Assembly: GCF_001183865.1 (NCBI RefSeq)
Contig: NZ_CP012020.1
Location: 62,001 to 126,000, forward strand
Length of the DNA stretch: 64,000 nucleotides
Source of the DNA: Methylophilus sp. TWE2
Lineage (GTDB): Bacteria > Pseudomonadota > Gammaproteobacteria > Burkholderiales > Methylophilaceae
Reading direction: 5' to 3'
Part shown: piece by piece, positions 42,570 to 50,930 of the stretch
Layout of the letters: every line of letters begins with the position of its first letter
Position numbering within the stretch: the first letter of the stretch is position 1
The notes under the pieces: generated by a model
What the model was told of the DNA's origin: nothing
Databases searched by the model: none
What the model saw: the letters and a program-made list of their open reading frames with translations, nothing else
Position numbers and translations under genes: made by a program

Positions 42570-45014
42570 ATGATCAAGTTCAAACATATTCGCTCGCGCA
42601 TCGCTTTCACTTTTCTGACGGTGGTCGTGGCTATTCAATTGGCAGGGCTTATTCCACTTAAATATGCCCTGGTCAAACATGCAAATACACTGGCCGAAGA
42701 TCAGATTGATGTCGGCCAGCGCGTGTTTGTGAGCTTGCTACAACACAATACACAAAGTCTGAAACAGGCCACCCAGGTACTGGCGGCAGATTTTGCTTTC
42801 CGGGAGGCGGTGGCCACCAATGATGCCGAAACCATAGAGTCGGCACTCGAAAGTTATCAGGGCCGCATACGTGCGCAAATCGCGTTTTACATCAGCAATG
42901 ATGAAAACCTGGTTGTGGGGACCTCGGATGCTAAAGCCATACTGAAGTCCCTTGATGCCAGGCAGGCGATTATTCAATCAAATGCAGGGACACTCCAATT
43001 TGATATTGTGGATGACAAGCCTTATCAGCTGATCACGGTACCTGTGAAAGCGCCAGAAACCATAGGCTGGATTGTGATGGGTTTTGCTGTCGATAGCCAG
43101 CTTGCCAGCCAGATCAAGCAACTCACGCACCTGGATGTAACCTTTGTGCAAAAAACGAATGTCAAGAATTGGCAATTGGTGAGTAGCACCGCAGACAAAG
43201 CCTTGTCAAATTTGCTGCTGAAAACGGTGGCCGACCTTTATCGTCAACGTCTCACCTTGCACAGCGTCGATTTGAACGATGAAACCTATCATCTGAAAAT
43301 AAGGGCGCTGCATGAAACGCCCGATGAAGCGCTATTGGTTGTCTTGCAAGGGTCGGTGGCACCTTTTACCCAGGATCTGAATATCTTGTTTAAGGTGATG
43401 TTAGTACTCACTTTGATTGGGGTGGGCATTTTTGCGGTATTGATCTGGTATGTGTCACGCAAGACCACTGAACCGATTGCCGAATTGGTCAAGGATGCCG
43501 ATAAAATTGCCATGGGCGATTATGAAACCGAAATTCAGGTCAGCAGCACGGACGAAGTCGGTTATCTGGCGAAGGCCATGAACGGCATGCGCGAGGCTGT
43601 TTTGCAACGCTCGTTACGTATCCAGCGCCTGGCATTTAATGATGAGCTCACCGGCCTGTATAACCGGCTGGCGTTTAACCAGGGTGTTCACCAGGCAATT
43701 TCCACACATGCCGATAGCCAGCAAAAGTTGAGTGTCATCGTCATCAATATTCATCGGTTCAAACCGATTAACCAGACACTGGGCCGAGATTTTGGCGATG
43801 ACTTGCTGCGCCATGTCGGGCAGGTATTGAAGCAACATGTCCTCAGCGAAAAGGATATGGTGGCACGGCTAGATGCCGACGAATTTGCCGTCCTGTTGCA
43901 GCAGACTGACCAGGCCAAAGCCACGCGCTATGCAGACAAAATCCAGCAGGTATTTGAACAACCGGTCAGCGTCCAGGGGCAGGCGATTGATGTCCGCACA
44001 GGCATCGGCATTGCTTTGTACCCCGATCATGGCATGGATGAAGAGGCGTTGCTCAATCATGCAGAAACGGCTTTGCAGGAATCCCGTGCCAAGAAGTCAC
44101 CGTGGATCGTCTACAACACCGCACTGGAAATTGACCAGTCGGAAACCCTGACCCTGATTTCGGATTTGAAGCAGGCCATACAACATGACCAGCTACTGTT
44201 ATATATCCAGCCCAAGATTGATATCACCACGCGTCGGGCGGTGGGCGGGGAGGCGCTTATCCGCTGGGTACATCCGGAAAAAGGCATGATTTTCCCCGAC
44301 CAGTTTATCCCGTTCGCAGAACAAACGGGGGTAATCAGCGATATTACCAACTGGATGTTATTGCGCGCCTGCCAGGTATTGGCTGACTTCCAAAAGCAGG
44401 GCCTGCGACTTTCGCTAGCGGTGAATCTGTCTACGCGTGATCTGAATAATATGGAATTACCGGCGCAGATTACACACTTGTTATCATCCCATGGACTGGA
44501 ACCAAAAGCGCTCAAACTCGAAATCACCGAGGGTAGCCTGATGCAGGACCCTGAACGCGCTGAACTGGTCGTGAAAAAACTGGCGGCCATGGGATTACAC
44601 CTGGCCATTGACGATTTTGGTACCGGTTATTCATCGCTGGCCTATTTGCGCCAGTTGCCAGTACAAGAGCTTAAAATTGACCGCTCATTCGTCATGTTTA
44701 TGGACAAGAATAGTGGCGATGCCAGCATCGTAAAATCCACCATAGACCTGGCACATAACCTCGGTTTGATGGTGGTGGCCGAGGGGATAGAAAATGAGTA
44801 CGTGCTGAACCAGTTAGCCAGGTTAGGATGTAACGAGGGCCAGGGTTATTTTATTGGTAAACCCATGCCAGAAAAAGATTTCTCTATCTGGCTGCAGCGC
44901 TGGGAAGGCCAGAACGAAATTGAGATCGATATCGGTGATGATTTGTCTTTTGCGATCAATCCGCTGGAGGCTGACCCGCAGCCATCCGATCCTTTCAAGC
45001 TCGACAATATCTAA
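42570..45014 (+). CDS. Membrane GGDEF/EAL regulator with degenerate GGDEF, probable c-di-GMP phosphodiesterase
   Basis: An 814-residue inner-membrane protein: helix 1 (about 12-30), a periplasmic sensor of about 240 residues, helix 2 (about 272-292), HAMP (about 293-345), GGDEF (about 350-515) and EAL (about 530-790). The GGDEF site reads LDADEF (about 432-437), lacking both glycines, so cyclase activity is unlikely. The EAL domain keeps GGEALIRW (about 559-566), NLSTRDL, EITEGSL, DDFGTGYSSL and KIDRSF. The late EGIE replaces EGVE. It is preceded by periplasmic copper and haem proteins, so redox sensing is plausible. A terminator follows. Confidence 0.9.
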   Translation: MIKFKHIRSRIAFTFLTVVVAIQLAGLIPLKYALVKHANTLAEDQIDVGQRVFVSLLQHNTQSLKQATQVLAADFAFREAVATNDAETIESALESYQGRIRAQIAFYISNDENLVVGTSDAKAILKSLDARQAIIQSNAGTLQFDIVDDKPYQLITVPVKAPETIGWIVMGFAVDSQLASQIKQLTHLDVTFVQKTNVKNWQLVSSTADKALSNLLLKTVADLYRQRLTLHSVDLNDETYHLKIRALHETPDEALLVVLQGSVAPFTQDLNILFKVMLVLTLIGVGIFAVLIWYVSRKTTEPIAELVKDADKIAMGDYETEIQVSSTDEVGYLAKAMNGMREAVLQRSLRIQRLAFNDELTGLYNRLAFNQGVHQAISTHADSQQKLSVIVINIHRFKPINQTLGRDFGDDLLRHVGQVLKQHVLSEKDMVARLDADEFAVLLQQTDQAKATRYADKIQQVFEQPVSVQGQAIDVRTGIGIALYPDHGMDEEALLNHAETALQESRAKKSPWIVYNTALEIDQSETLTLISDLKQAIQHDQLLLYIQPKIDITTRRAVGGEALIRWVHPEKGMIFPDQFIPFAEQTGVISDITNWMLLRACQVLADFQKQGLRLSLAVNLSTRDLNNMELPAQITHLLSSHGLEPKALKLEITEGSLMQDPERAELVVKKLAAMGLHLAIDDFGTGYSSLAYLRQLPVQELKIDRSFVMFMDKNSGDASIVKSTIDLAHNLGLMVVAEGIENEYVLNQLARLGCNEGQGYFIGKPMPEKDFSIWLQRWEGQNEIEIDIGDDLSFAINPLEADPQPSDPFKLDNI

Positions 45015-45037
45015 TCATATATAGCACGCGTCGCTAA

Positions 45038-45063
45038 AGCCTCACCATAGCGTGAGGTTTTTT
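45038..45063 (+). terminator. Intrinsic terminator of the globin-cupredoxin-GGDEF/EAL operon
   Basis: CCTCAC (45040-45045), a 6-nt loop and GTGAGG (45052-45057) followed by six T (45058-45063). It lies 24 nt after the stop. Confidence 0.85.
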
Positions 45064-45120
45064 GTTTTGGTGAATCAATTAATTTCATTGATGGAGATGA
45101 TAAAAACATTCAACTTTATT

Positions 45121-45133
45121 TGCTGAGTCAGCA
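45121..45133. promoter_or_regulatory. 13-bp palindrome upstream of the small gene
   Basis: TGCTGAGTCAGCA is a perfect inverted repeat around a central G. A -10-like TATGAT follows at 45138-45143 with no good -35, so the palindrome could be an activator or repressor site for the 45171 gene. The binding protein is unknown. Confidence 0.35.
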
Positions 45134-45170
45134 GATTTATGATGGCTACATATTCAAAAGGAGAATGAAC

Positions 45171-45242
45171 ATGAGCCAAATACGCATGCATCAAAGAGCA
45201 AACTTCATTGTGCATTATGTGATCGAGTTTTTTCGAAAATAA
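45171..45242 (+). CDS. Possible 23-residue peptide gene
   Basis: ATG 45171 is 7 nt after a strong AAGGAG (45158-45163) and opens a 23-codon frame (begins MSQIRMHQR, ends VIEFFRK) with a basic N-terminal half and an amphipathic/hydrophobic C-terminal half. It lies alone between the 45038-45063 terminator and the OhrR-like gene, 47 nt before the latter's start. The translation signal strikingly resembles that of pqqA. It could be a leader peptide, small regulatory protein or toxin-like peptide; no homologue is known to me. Confidence 0.45.
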   Translation: MSQIRMHQRANFIVHYVIEFFRK

Positions 45243-45261
45243 TTTATAAATTTGTTGCTAT

Positions 45262-45279
45262 TAAATAGCGTGCTATTTA
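45262..45279. promoter_or_regulatory. Predicted OhrR-type operator upstream of the MarR-family gene
   Basis: TAAATAGCGTGCTATTTA is a perfect 18-bp palindrome 10 bp before the regulator's ATG at 45290. A related sequence lies in the promoter of the downstream peroxidase gene, supporting a shared regulator. Confidence 0.65.
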
Positions 45280-45289
45280 TAATGAGGCC

Positions 45290-45742
45290 ATGAGTGAGTT
45301 TAAGAACAGCAAAACACCCGTATTGCAAGAGCAGTTGTGCTTTTCTGTCTATTCACTTTCGCTTGCCATTAACAAGGTTTATCGGCCATTGTTAAAAAAA
45401 CTGGATCTCACTTATTCACAGTATCTGGTCATGCTGGTGTTGTGGGAAGGTGATCAGCGCACAGTCAGTGAGATTGGTGAGCAGCTGTTTCTGGATTCTG
45501 CCACCTTGACGCCATTATTAAAACGTCTGGAGTCAGCAGGGTTTGTGCAGCGGGTGCGTTCCAGTCAGGATGAGCGGCAAGTGATTATTTGCCTGACAGA
45601 CGAAGGGCGACAGCTGCGCCAGCAGGCGGCTGGCATTATGGATGAAATGTTTTGCGCCATGGGCTGTTCGCTGGAAGAGCTTTCAGCCTTGCGTGAGCGC
45701 CTCAATGATTTGCGTAATCATTTGATTCAGCATGTGGCCTAG
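45290..45742 (+). CDS. MarR-family, OhrR-like peroxide-sensing repressor
   Basis: A 150-residue winged-helix regulator. [24 protein letters not shown] (about 12-35) is the OhrR hallmark, with Cys17 as the likely peroxidatic sensor that releases DNA on oxidation by organic hydroperoxides. [35 protein letters not shown] (recognition helix) and [13 protein letters not shown] (wing) follow. Matching palindromes sit in its own promoter and in that of the following catalase-like gene, so it probably represses both. A further Cys near residue 118 and 122 could form the disulphide. No ohr gene is adjacent. Confidence 0.85.
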   Translation: MSEFKNSKTPVLQEQLCFSVYSLSLAINKVYRPLLKKLDLTYSQYLVMLVLWEGDQRTVSEIGEQLFLDSATLTPLLKRLESAGFVQRVRSSQDERQVIICLTDEGRQLRQQAAGIMDEMFCAMGCSLEELSALRERLNDLRNHLIQHVA

Positions 45743-45773
45743 CCCCGGCTCAAAAAATAGGGGTTTCATTTTT

Positions 45774-45801
45774 TTGACATTTAAGTAGTGTACGATTTAA
45801 T
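45774..45801 (+). promoter_or_regulatory. Promoter with embedded OhrR-like operator for the catalase-like gene
   Basis: The -35 TTGACA (45774-45779) and -10 TTTAAT (45796-45801) are 16 bp apart. Between them TAAGTAGTGTACGATTTA (45782-45799) matches the palindrome before the regulator gene at 14 of 18 positions. A repressor there would block RNA polymerase. Confidence 0.6.
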
Positions 45802-45848
45802 TTTGCATTATCAACCAGGGAATACTTTTAACCGTGAAAGGGAATAAC

Positions 45849-46838
45849 ATGAAAACAAAAGTAATAGCCAGCGTATTATTTGCCACAGCACTTACCGCCA
45901 CTCAGCCCGTGCTGGCGGATGACAAGCCGGTCACCGAGCAACTGGTGGATACATTAACCACGCTGTCAGGTGGGCCACATGCCGGCTTCCGTGCCAATCA
46001 TGCCAAAGGTGTGATGGTAGAAGGGTCATTTACGCCGACCGCCCAGGCAGCAGGGATTAGCAAGGCTGCCCATTTTCAAAAAGCGACGCCGGTGCTGGTA
46101 CGCTTTTCTGATGCTACCGGCGTACCAAATATTCCAGACGCCGATGGCAATGCATTCCCCAAAGGCATCGCCATCCGCTTTCAGTTACCCGACGGCACGT
46201 CCACAGATATCGTGAGTATTTCAGTCAATGGGTTTCCAGCTGCAACGCCTGAAGATTTCCTGGGCTTGTTAAATGCTGTGCGTGATTCTCAAGGCAGTAC
46301 GGCCAAGCCTAGCCCGGTAGAGCAGTTTTTGGGTTCGCACCCGGCTGCGCTTAAATTTGTGACTACGCCAAAACCTGCACCAGTGAGCCTGGCCACACAG
46401 CCATTCTTTGGTGTCAATGCGTTTGAGTTTACCAATTCTTCGGGTAAAAACATATTCGGGCGTTACCAGATTATCCCAGTGGCTGGTGCACAGTATTTAA
46501 GCAAGGAAGCCACAGAAAAAGCGGCGCCGGATTACCTGATGAATGATATTGTTGAACGTGTAAAAGGGCAGGGCGTGCAATACAAACTGGTATTACAGTT
46601 GGCAGACAGCGGGGATGAAGTGAATAACGCGACTGTGGTTTGGCCAGACAGCCGTAAAACTGTAGAGCTGGGAACGCTTACCTTGAATAAAGCGGTGGCG
46701 GATAGCAAGGCTGCAGAAAAGCCTATCATGTTTAACCCGCTGCAACTGACCGACGGCATTGCGCCGAGCAAGGACCCCATCTTGCTGGCAAGACCAACGG
46801 CTTATGCAGTCAGCTTTGGTAGAAGACTCGCTCACTAA
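45849..46838 (+). CDS. Periplasmic catalase-related peroxidase (SrpA-like)
   Basis: Small catalase-fold haem peroxidase of 329 residues with a signal peptide (cleavage after VLA, about 24), so periplasmic. HAGFRANHAKGVMVEGSF holds the distal His, VLVRFSDATGVPNIPDADGNAFPKGIAIRF is the conserved catalase core, and the late RPTAYAVSFGRR contains the likely proximal haem Tyr and Arg. ATG 45849 is chosen over GTG 45834 because AAAGGGA precedes it. It would remove peroxides in the periplasm and is probably controlled by the OhrR-like repressor upstream. Confidence 0.88.
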   Translation: MKTKVIASVLFATALTATQPVLADDKPVTEQLVDTLTTLSGGPHAGFRANHAKGVMVEGSFTPTAQAAGISKAAHFQKATPVLVRFSDATGVPNIPDADGNAFPKGIAIRFQLPDGTSTDIVSISVNGFPAATPEDFLGLLNAVRDSQGSTAKPSPVEQFLGSHPAALKFVTTPKPAPVSLATQPFFGVNAFEFTNSSGKNIFGRYQIIPVAGAQYLSKEATEKAAPDYLMNDIVERVKGQGVQYKLVLQLADSGDEVNNATVVWPDSRKTVELGTLTLNKAVADSKAAEKPIMFNPLQLTDGIAPSKDPILLARPTAYAVSFGRRLAH

Positions 46839-46903
46839 AAAACTAGCGCATTAAAAACTGAGCCTAGCGCGGCTGTGTCATCACAGTCCGCGCTTTTTAC
46901 GCC

Positions 46904-47350
46904 CTAATTGGCCAGAAATTCAATCGCCTTGCCATTAATACAATAACGCAAGCCGCTCTCAGTTTTGCCATCCGGAAACACGTGGCCCAAATGCGCATCG
47001 CAAACGTTGCATTTTACTTCTATGCGCTGCATGCCATGACTTTCATCGGAAAAATAAGAAATCGCATTAGGTGTCAGCGGTTGATCAAAAGACGGCCAGC
47101 CAGAAGAAGATTCAAACTTTTGCCCAGAATCGAATAATACCTGATCACAACAAACACAGGCATAGCGGCCTGGCGTAAATGCACCACACATTTCCGAAGA
47201 AAACGGACGCTCGGTTGCGCTAAGGCGCGTGACCGCGAACACTTCGTCATCCAGGATTTCCCGCCAGGCGCGTACAGATTTTTGTACCTTGTGATCCGGT
47301 TCAAGGTTGCCATCGCGGCTCAGTTTGAGAATATCTTTCCACTTCAACAT
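46904..47350 (-). CDS. msrB: Peptide-methionine (R)-S-oxide reductase MsrB
   Basis: Reduces methionine-R-sulfoxide in proteins. GAFTPGRYACVCCDQVLF, FESSSGWPSFDQP, CNVCDAHLGHVFPDG and the catalytic Cys137 in LRYCINGKAIEF identify it. Zinc-binding Cys pairs are near 65/68 and 114/117; an upstream Cys55 could be the resolving residue. 148 residues, cytoplasmic (no signal peptide). It converges on the oxidative-stress pair upstream, which it suits functionally but does not share a promoter with. Confidence 0.95.
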   Translation of the reverse strand: MLKWKDILKLSRDGNLEPDHKVQKSVRAWREILDDEVFAVTRLSATERPFSSEMCGAFTPGRYACVCCDQVLFDSGQKFESSSGWPSFDQPLTPNAISYFSDESHGMQRIEVKCNVCDAHLGHVFPDGKTESGLRYCINGKAIEFLAN

Positions 47351-47495
47351 GATGTTTCTTCCATATGCTGCGTAAATAAAGCTAAACCAGCCTTTTCACA
47401 CGTCTTTTTCTGACATGCATACAAACGACTGGCAGATAGACTACAAACTATCGAGTATATCATTGTCACTATAGTTCGCCAGGGAGGAGAATTCC

Positions 47496-48419
47496 TTGAT
47501 CGTCAGGCCCAGACCAAATCTGTTTGAATTGTTTTTTATCATCAAAGGATCTATCGTCCTCAGGATCATGCCTTTGCTGGCCTTTGTGGCGATATTGTCT
47601 GCCGCCGTAGTTTCCATATATACCTTTAGGCCAGACTGGTTGCCCAAATTTGATGGCGGACCCTTTGCGTTATTGGGCATTACCTTGTCTATCTTCCTCG
47701 CCTTTCGCAACAATGCCTGTTACGAACGCTGGTGGGAGGCGAGGAAAATTTGGGGTGAGTTTGTGCTTACTTGCAGAAATTTAAGCCGCTTGAGTGTGGT
47801 GCTCGACGCTCAACAAGGCGAGGCCAGCCCCGTCCGCAAAAGTCTGCTCCAATATTGCATTGCCTACGCACATGCTTTACTGATGCAATTGCGGCCTGCC
47901 AGTTCTCGACATGTCCTTGAAGCGATGTTGCCAGAAAAGCTGTTGCAGGCTGTGAATGCTAGCCGTAACCCGCCGGAAATGATTTTGCGTGCTATGCAGG
48001 CGCTGCTTGTCAATGCGTTTCGTGAAGCGAAAATCGATGTCATCCAGTTTCAAATGCTGGATGAACAGCTACAAAAACTGGCACAAGCACAAGCATCCTG
48101 CGAGCGTATCCAGAATACGCCGATCCCGTTTGGCTACACATTGCTGCTACATAGAACGGCATATACCTTCTGCTTTCTGCTGCCATTCTGCTTTGCCAAC
48201 ACGCTCGGCTGGGCCACACCGTTTATCACAGCACTGGCCGCGTATACCTTGTTTGGTCTGGACGCCCTGGGCAACGAGCTGGAAGAACCTTTTTCACTGG
48301 GTGCCAATGCCCTGCCAATCAATGCACTGACGGATGTGATTGAAATCGACCTCAGAGAAGCATTGGGTGAAAAGGAAGTTCCGCCATTGCCGACACCCAG
48401 AGAGTTTGTGTTGATGTAA
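47496..48419 (+). CDS. Bestrophin-family ion channel (YneE-like)
   Basis: A 307-residue membrane protein. The N-terminal MIVRPRPNLFELFFIIKGSIV, hydrophobic helix (about 24-43), GGPFALLGITLSIFLAFRNNACYERWWEARKIWGEFVLTCRNL block and late PFCFANTLGWATPFITALAAYTLFGLDALGNELEEPFSL are classic for the bacterial bestrophin/UPF0187 group. Related bacterial proteins are pentameric ion channels. No operon partner is evident. A hairpin follows at 48432-48465 before the convergent dadA. Confidence 0.88.
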   Translation: MIVRPRPNLFELFFIIKGSIVLRIMPLLAFVAILSAAVVSIYTFRPDWLPKFDGGPFALLGITLSIFLAFRNNACYERWWEARKIWGEFVLTCRNLSRLSVVLDAQQGEASPVRKSLLQYCIAYAHALLMQLRPASSRHVLEAMLPEKLLQAVNASRNPPEMILRAMQALLVNAFREAKIDVIQFQMLDEQLQKLAQAQASCERIQNTPIPFGYTLLLHRTAYTFCFLLPFCFANTLGWATPFITALAAYTLFGLDALGNELEEPFSLGANALPINALTDVIEIDLREALGEKEVPPLPTPREFVLM

Positions 48420-48431
48420 TAGAACTGCTGA

Positions 48432-48465
48432 TTTCTCTGCTGAGTAAGTTTACTCAATAGAGAAA
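48432..48465. terminator. Possible bidirectional terminator hairpin between bestrophin and dadA genes
   Basis: Outer arms TTTCTCT (48432-48438) and AGAGAAA (48459-48465) and inner arms GAGTAA (48442-48447) and TTACTC (48450-48455) form an interrupted stem. A/T-rich outer pairs take the place of a T tract. It lies in the gap between two convergent genes, as expected of a shared terminator. Confidence 0.55.
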
Positions 48466-48502
48466 TATGACGAGCATGGCACCGTTGTTTGAATCAATGC
48501 GC

Positions 48503-49777
48503 TTAAACAAAGCGGGAAAATTGCAGGTCGTGAGTCTCGATGGCTGGTTTATCCTGCGCCATCAAATCAGCCAATACTTGGCCGGAGCCACATGCCATGG
48601 TCCAACCCAAGGTACCATGCCCGGTATTGAGCCATACGTTTGGCCATCTCGCAATTGCTTGCCCGATAATAGGCGTACCATCTGGCGTCATCGGACGCAG
48701 GCCAGTCCAGAATTGGGCTTGCGAGACATCGCCCGCATTGGGGAATACTCCATTGAATACCATTTCCAGTGTTTTACGACGACGAGGATTAAGGCTTAAA
48801 TCAAAGCCCGCCAGTTCTGCCATGCCACCAACGCGGATGCGCTGGTCAAAGCGGGTGATGGCGACTTTATAGGTTTCATCCATGACTGTAGAGACAGGGG
48901 CGGCATCGCTATTGATGATGGGCACGGTGAGCGAGTAGCCTTTGACAGGATAAACGGGCAAGCTTAATCCCAGTGCCTGCATCAGCTGGCGGGAATAACT
49001 GCCCAATGCAACCACATAATGATCAGCAGCCAGGGTTTCGATATTTTCATGCGCGGTTTGAACTTCAATCCCAAGTAGCCGGTTCTGTTGTATAAGCAGT
49101 TGCCGGATAGTGGTATTTTGCATGAATTGCACGCCGAGTTTTTTTGCTTCTGCTGCCAGCCGCGTCGTAAAAAGCTGGCAGTCACCGGTTTCATCATCAG
49201 GCAAGTGCAACCCACCCAGTAATTGCTCTTTAACGGAGGCCAGGGCTGGTTCTATGCGCGCGCAACCGTCGGGGTCTATATGCTGGAAAGGTACGCCCAT
49301 ACGACTAAGGACAGCGATATCCTTGATTTCGGCATCCAGCTGCTTCTGGGTACGAAACACTTGCAATGTGCCGCGGCTGCGCTGTTCGTACTGAATACCC
49401 GTGCTAGCGCGTAGTTCACGCAGGCAGTCACGGCTATATTCGGCCAGGCGTACCATGCGGGATTTATTGAGGGTGTAACGTTCTAAGGAGCAGTTACGCA
49501 AAAATTGTGCGATCCACTGCAATTGCCACAGGCTGAAATCAGGCTGTATAGACAGCGGTGCATGGTGTTGAAACAGCCATTTGAGGGCTTTGAGCGGAAC
49601 ATCGGGCCCGGCCCATGGTGCCGAATATCCGGGCGAAATCTGGCCCGCATTGGCGAAACTGGTTTCAAGGCCGACGCCAGGCTGGCGATCAATGACGGTG
49701 ACAGAAAAGCCTTTTAATGCCAGGTAATAAGCACTCGTGACCCCAATGACACCCGAACCCAGCACCAACACACGCAT
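48503..49777 (-). CDS. dadA: D-amino acid dehydrogenase
   Basis: FAD-dependent oxidative deamination of D-amino acids, especially D-alanine, feeding electrons to the respiratory chain at the inner membrane. The dinucleotide-binding [20 protein letters not shown] is at the N-terminus; [24 protein letters not shown] is diagnostic of Dad[15 protein letters not shown] and [22 protein letters not shown] end it. The 424-residue length is normal. AGGGAG precedes ATG 49777. No dadX or dadR is adjacent. Confidence 0.93.
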   Translation of the reverse strand: MRVLVLGSGVIGVTSAYYLALKGFSVTVIDRQPGVGLETSFANAGQISPGYSAPWAGPDVPLKALKWLFQHHAPLSIQPDFSLWQLQWIAQFLRNCSLERYTLNKSRMVRLAEYSRDCLRELRASTGIQYEQRSRGTLQVFRTQKQLDAEIKDIAVLSRMGVPFQHIDPDGCARIEPALASVKEQLLGGLHLPDDETGDCQLFTTRLAAEAKKLGVQFMQNTTIRQLLIQQNRLLGIEVQTAHENIETLAADHYVVALGSYSRQLMQALGLSLPVYPVKGYSLTVPIINSDAAPVSTVMDETYKVAITRFDQRIRVGGMAELAGFDLSLNPRRRKTLEMVFNGVFPNAGDVSQAQFWTGLRPMTPDGTPIIGQAIARWPNVWLNTGHGTLGWTMACGSGQVLADLMAQDKPAIETHDLQFSRFV

Positions 49778-49910
49778 GAAATACTACTCCCTTGTGAATG
49801 ATTTAAATCGCATTTTTGATATTTAAGTCTTAAACCGCAAAAATCAAATACTGGTAAACCCTTCTTAACTAGGTTAAATTTTAATCATTGATGAATATGA
49901 GATCGCTTGG

Positions 49911-50930
49911 ATGACACCCTTAAAAATACATCACATAGGTTCCTTTCAAGATGAGAAATACCTTCTGACTTCTGAGGAGCCGTTAGAGGAAGTTTGGAAT
50001 CACATAGGTCGATTTGGAACTTCTTTTATCGCTAGAAATTTTGAACCTGAGAAAAAAAATATTTCGTGGGACGAGCATATAGCTTACGCTAAGGTTAGAG
50101 TTAGACAAGCGCTTGAATTTCGATCTGCCGCCAAAAGCGGTAGTCTACTCACAGCACCGCTACCACTATATTACTCTTTTCTAAATCTAACTCGTGCCAT
50201 GATGGCATTAGGGCCTGAAGTCATTCCAAAGTCAGCGCATGGGCTAAAGTTTTTAGCAGGAGAAGAGTTGCTAAGTTCTTGTGTACAACTGACAAAAGGC
50301 ACATTTACAGATTATTTAGATGCACAGGGGATCTCTTGGACAAATGAGTCACAAATTTCTCTCTCTGATGCACTTGGTTTCATTATTGAGATGGCATACG
50401 ACTATCAATTGTTTGATGTTACTAGAGGACACGTACAAGCTATTTCAGTAAGAGCAATAGTCAATGGCCCGATTCAATTACACCTATTAAATTATCCAAA
50501 TGAATTTGCAACAGACTGGCAGAAAGATTTTCCTGAGTTGGCTCAAATATGTACTGCAGAAGAAACTAATGTGCTCTTAATCAAGGAGGAACATCGTCCA
50601 AATGATTATTCTGCAATTGCAAAACTCTTGGAAAGTGTACTTTTTCCAGGATTAACATTGCAAAACCACGCAACATGGTATGGGTTTCGCAAAAGTAAAC
50701 ATACGTCACGTTTGACGAGAGCTTCATATTATTATGTCGCAATATTTATCCTTGGTAGCATAGTACGCTATCAACCAGAATTGCTTCTTGCTGCAACTAC
50801 TGCGGATTCCGAAATTGGTTGGCTTTTACAACGCTTTATAAAACTCGCAGAACGCTTTTTCCCACAGTTAAAATTGATGGAGGCTTATAAGTCTCAAGTT
50901 TATTTTTCGGGAAGTGGTGGTAGTTTCTAG
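49911..50930 (+). CDS. YaaC-like protein of unknown function, AT-rich
   Basis: A 339-residue soluble protein. The block LEFRSAAKSGSLLTAPLPLYYSFLNLTRAMMAL with the following HGLKFLAGE (about residues 66-120) resembles Bacillus YaaC-like proteins (PF14175), whose function is unknown. Base composition is markedly more AT-rich than dadA and gshB on either side, suggesting horizontal acquisition of a single gene. Its TAG stop abuts the TAA stop of the convergent gshB with no base between. The match is from memory of the motif pattern. Confidence 0.65.
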   Translation: MTPLKIHHIGSFQDEKYLLTSEEPLEEVWNHIGRFGTSFIARNFEPEKKNISWDEHIAYAKVRVRQALEFRSAAKSGSLLTAPLPLYYSFLNLTRAMMALGPEVIPKSAHGLKFLAGEELLSSCVQLTKGTFTDYLDAQGISWTNESQISLSDALGFIIEMAYDYQLFDVTRGHVQAISVRAIVNGPIQLHLLNYPNEFATDWQKDFPELAQICTAEETNVLLIKEEHRPNDYSAIAKLLESVLFPGLTLQNHATWYGFRKSKHTSRLTRASYYYVAIFILGSIVRYQPELLLAATTADSEIGWLLQRFIKLAERFFPQLKLMEAYKSQVYFSGSGGSF

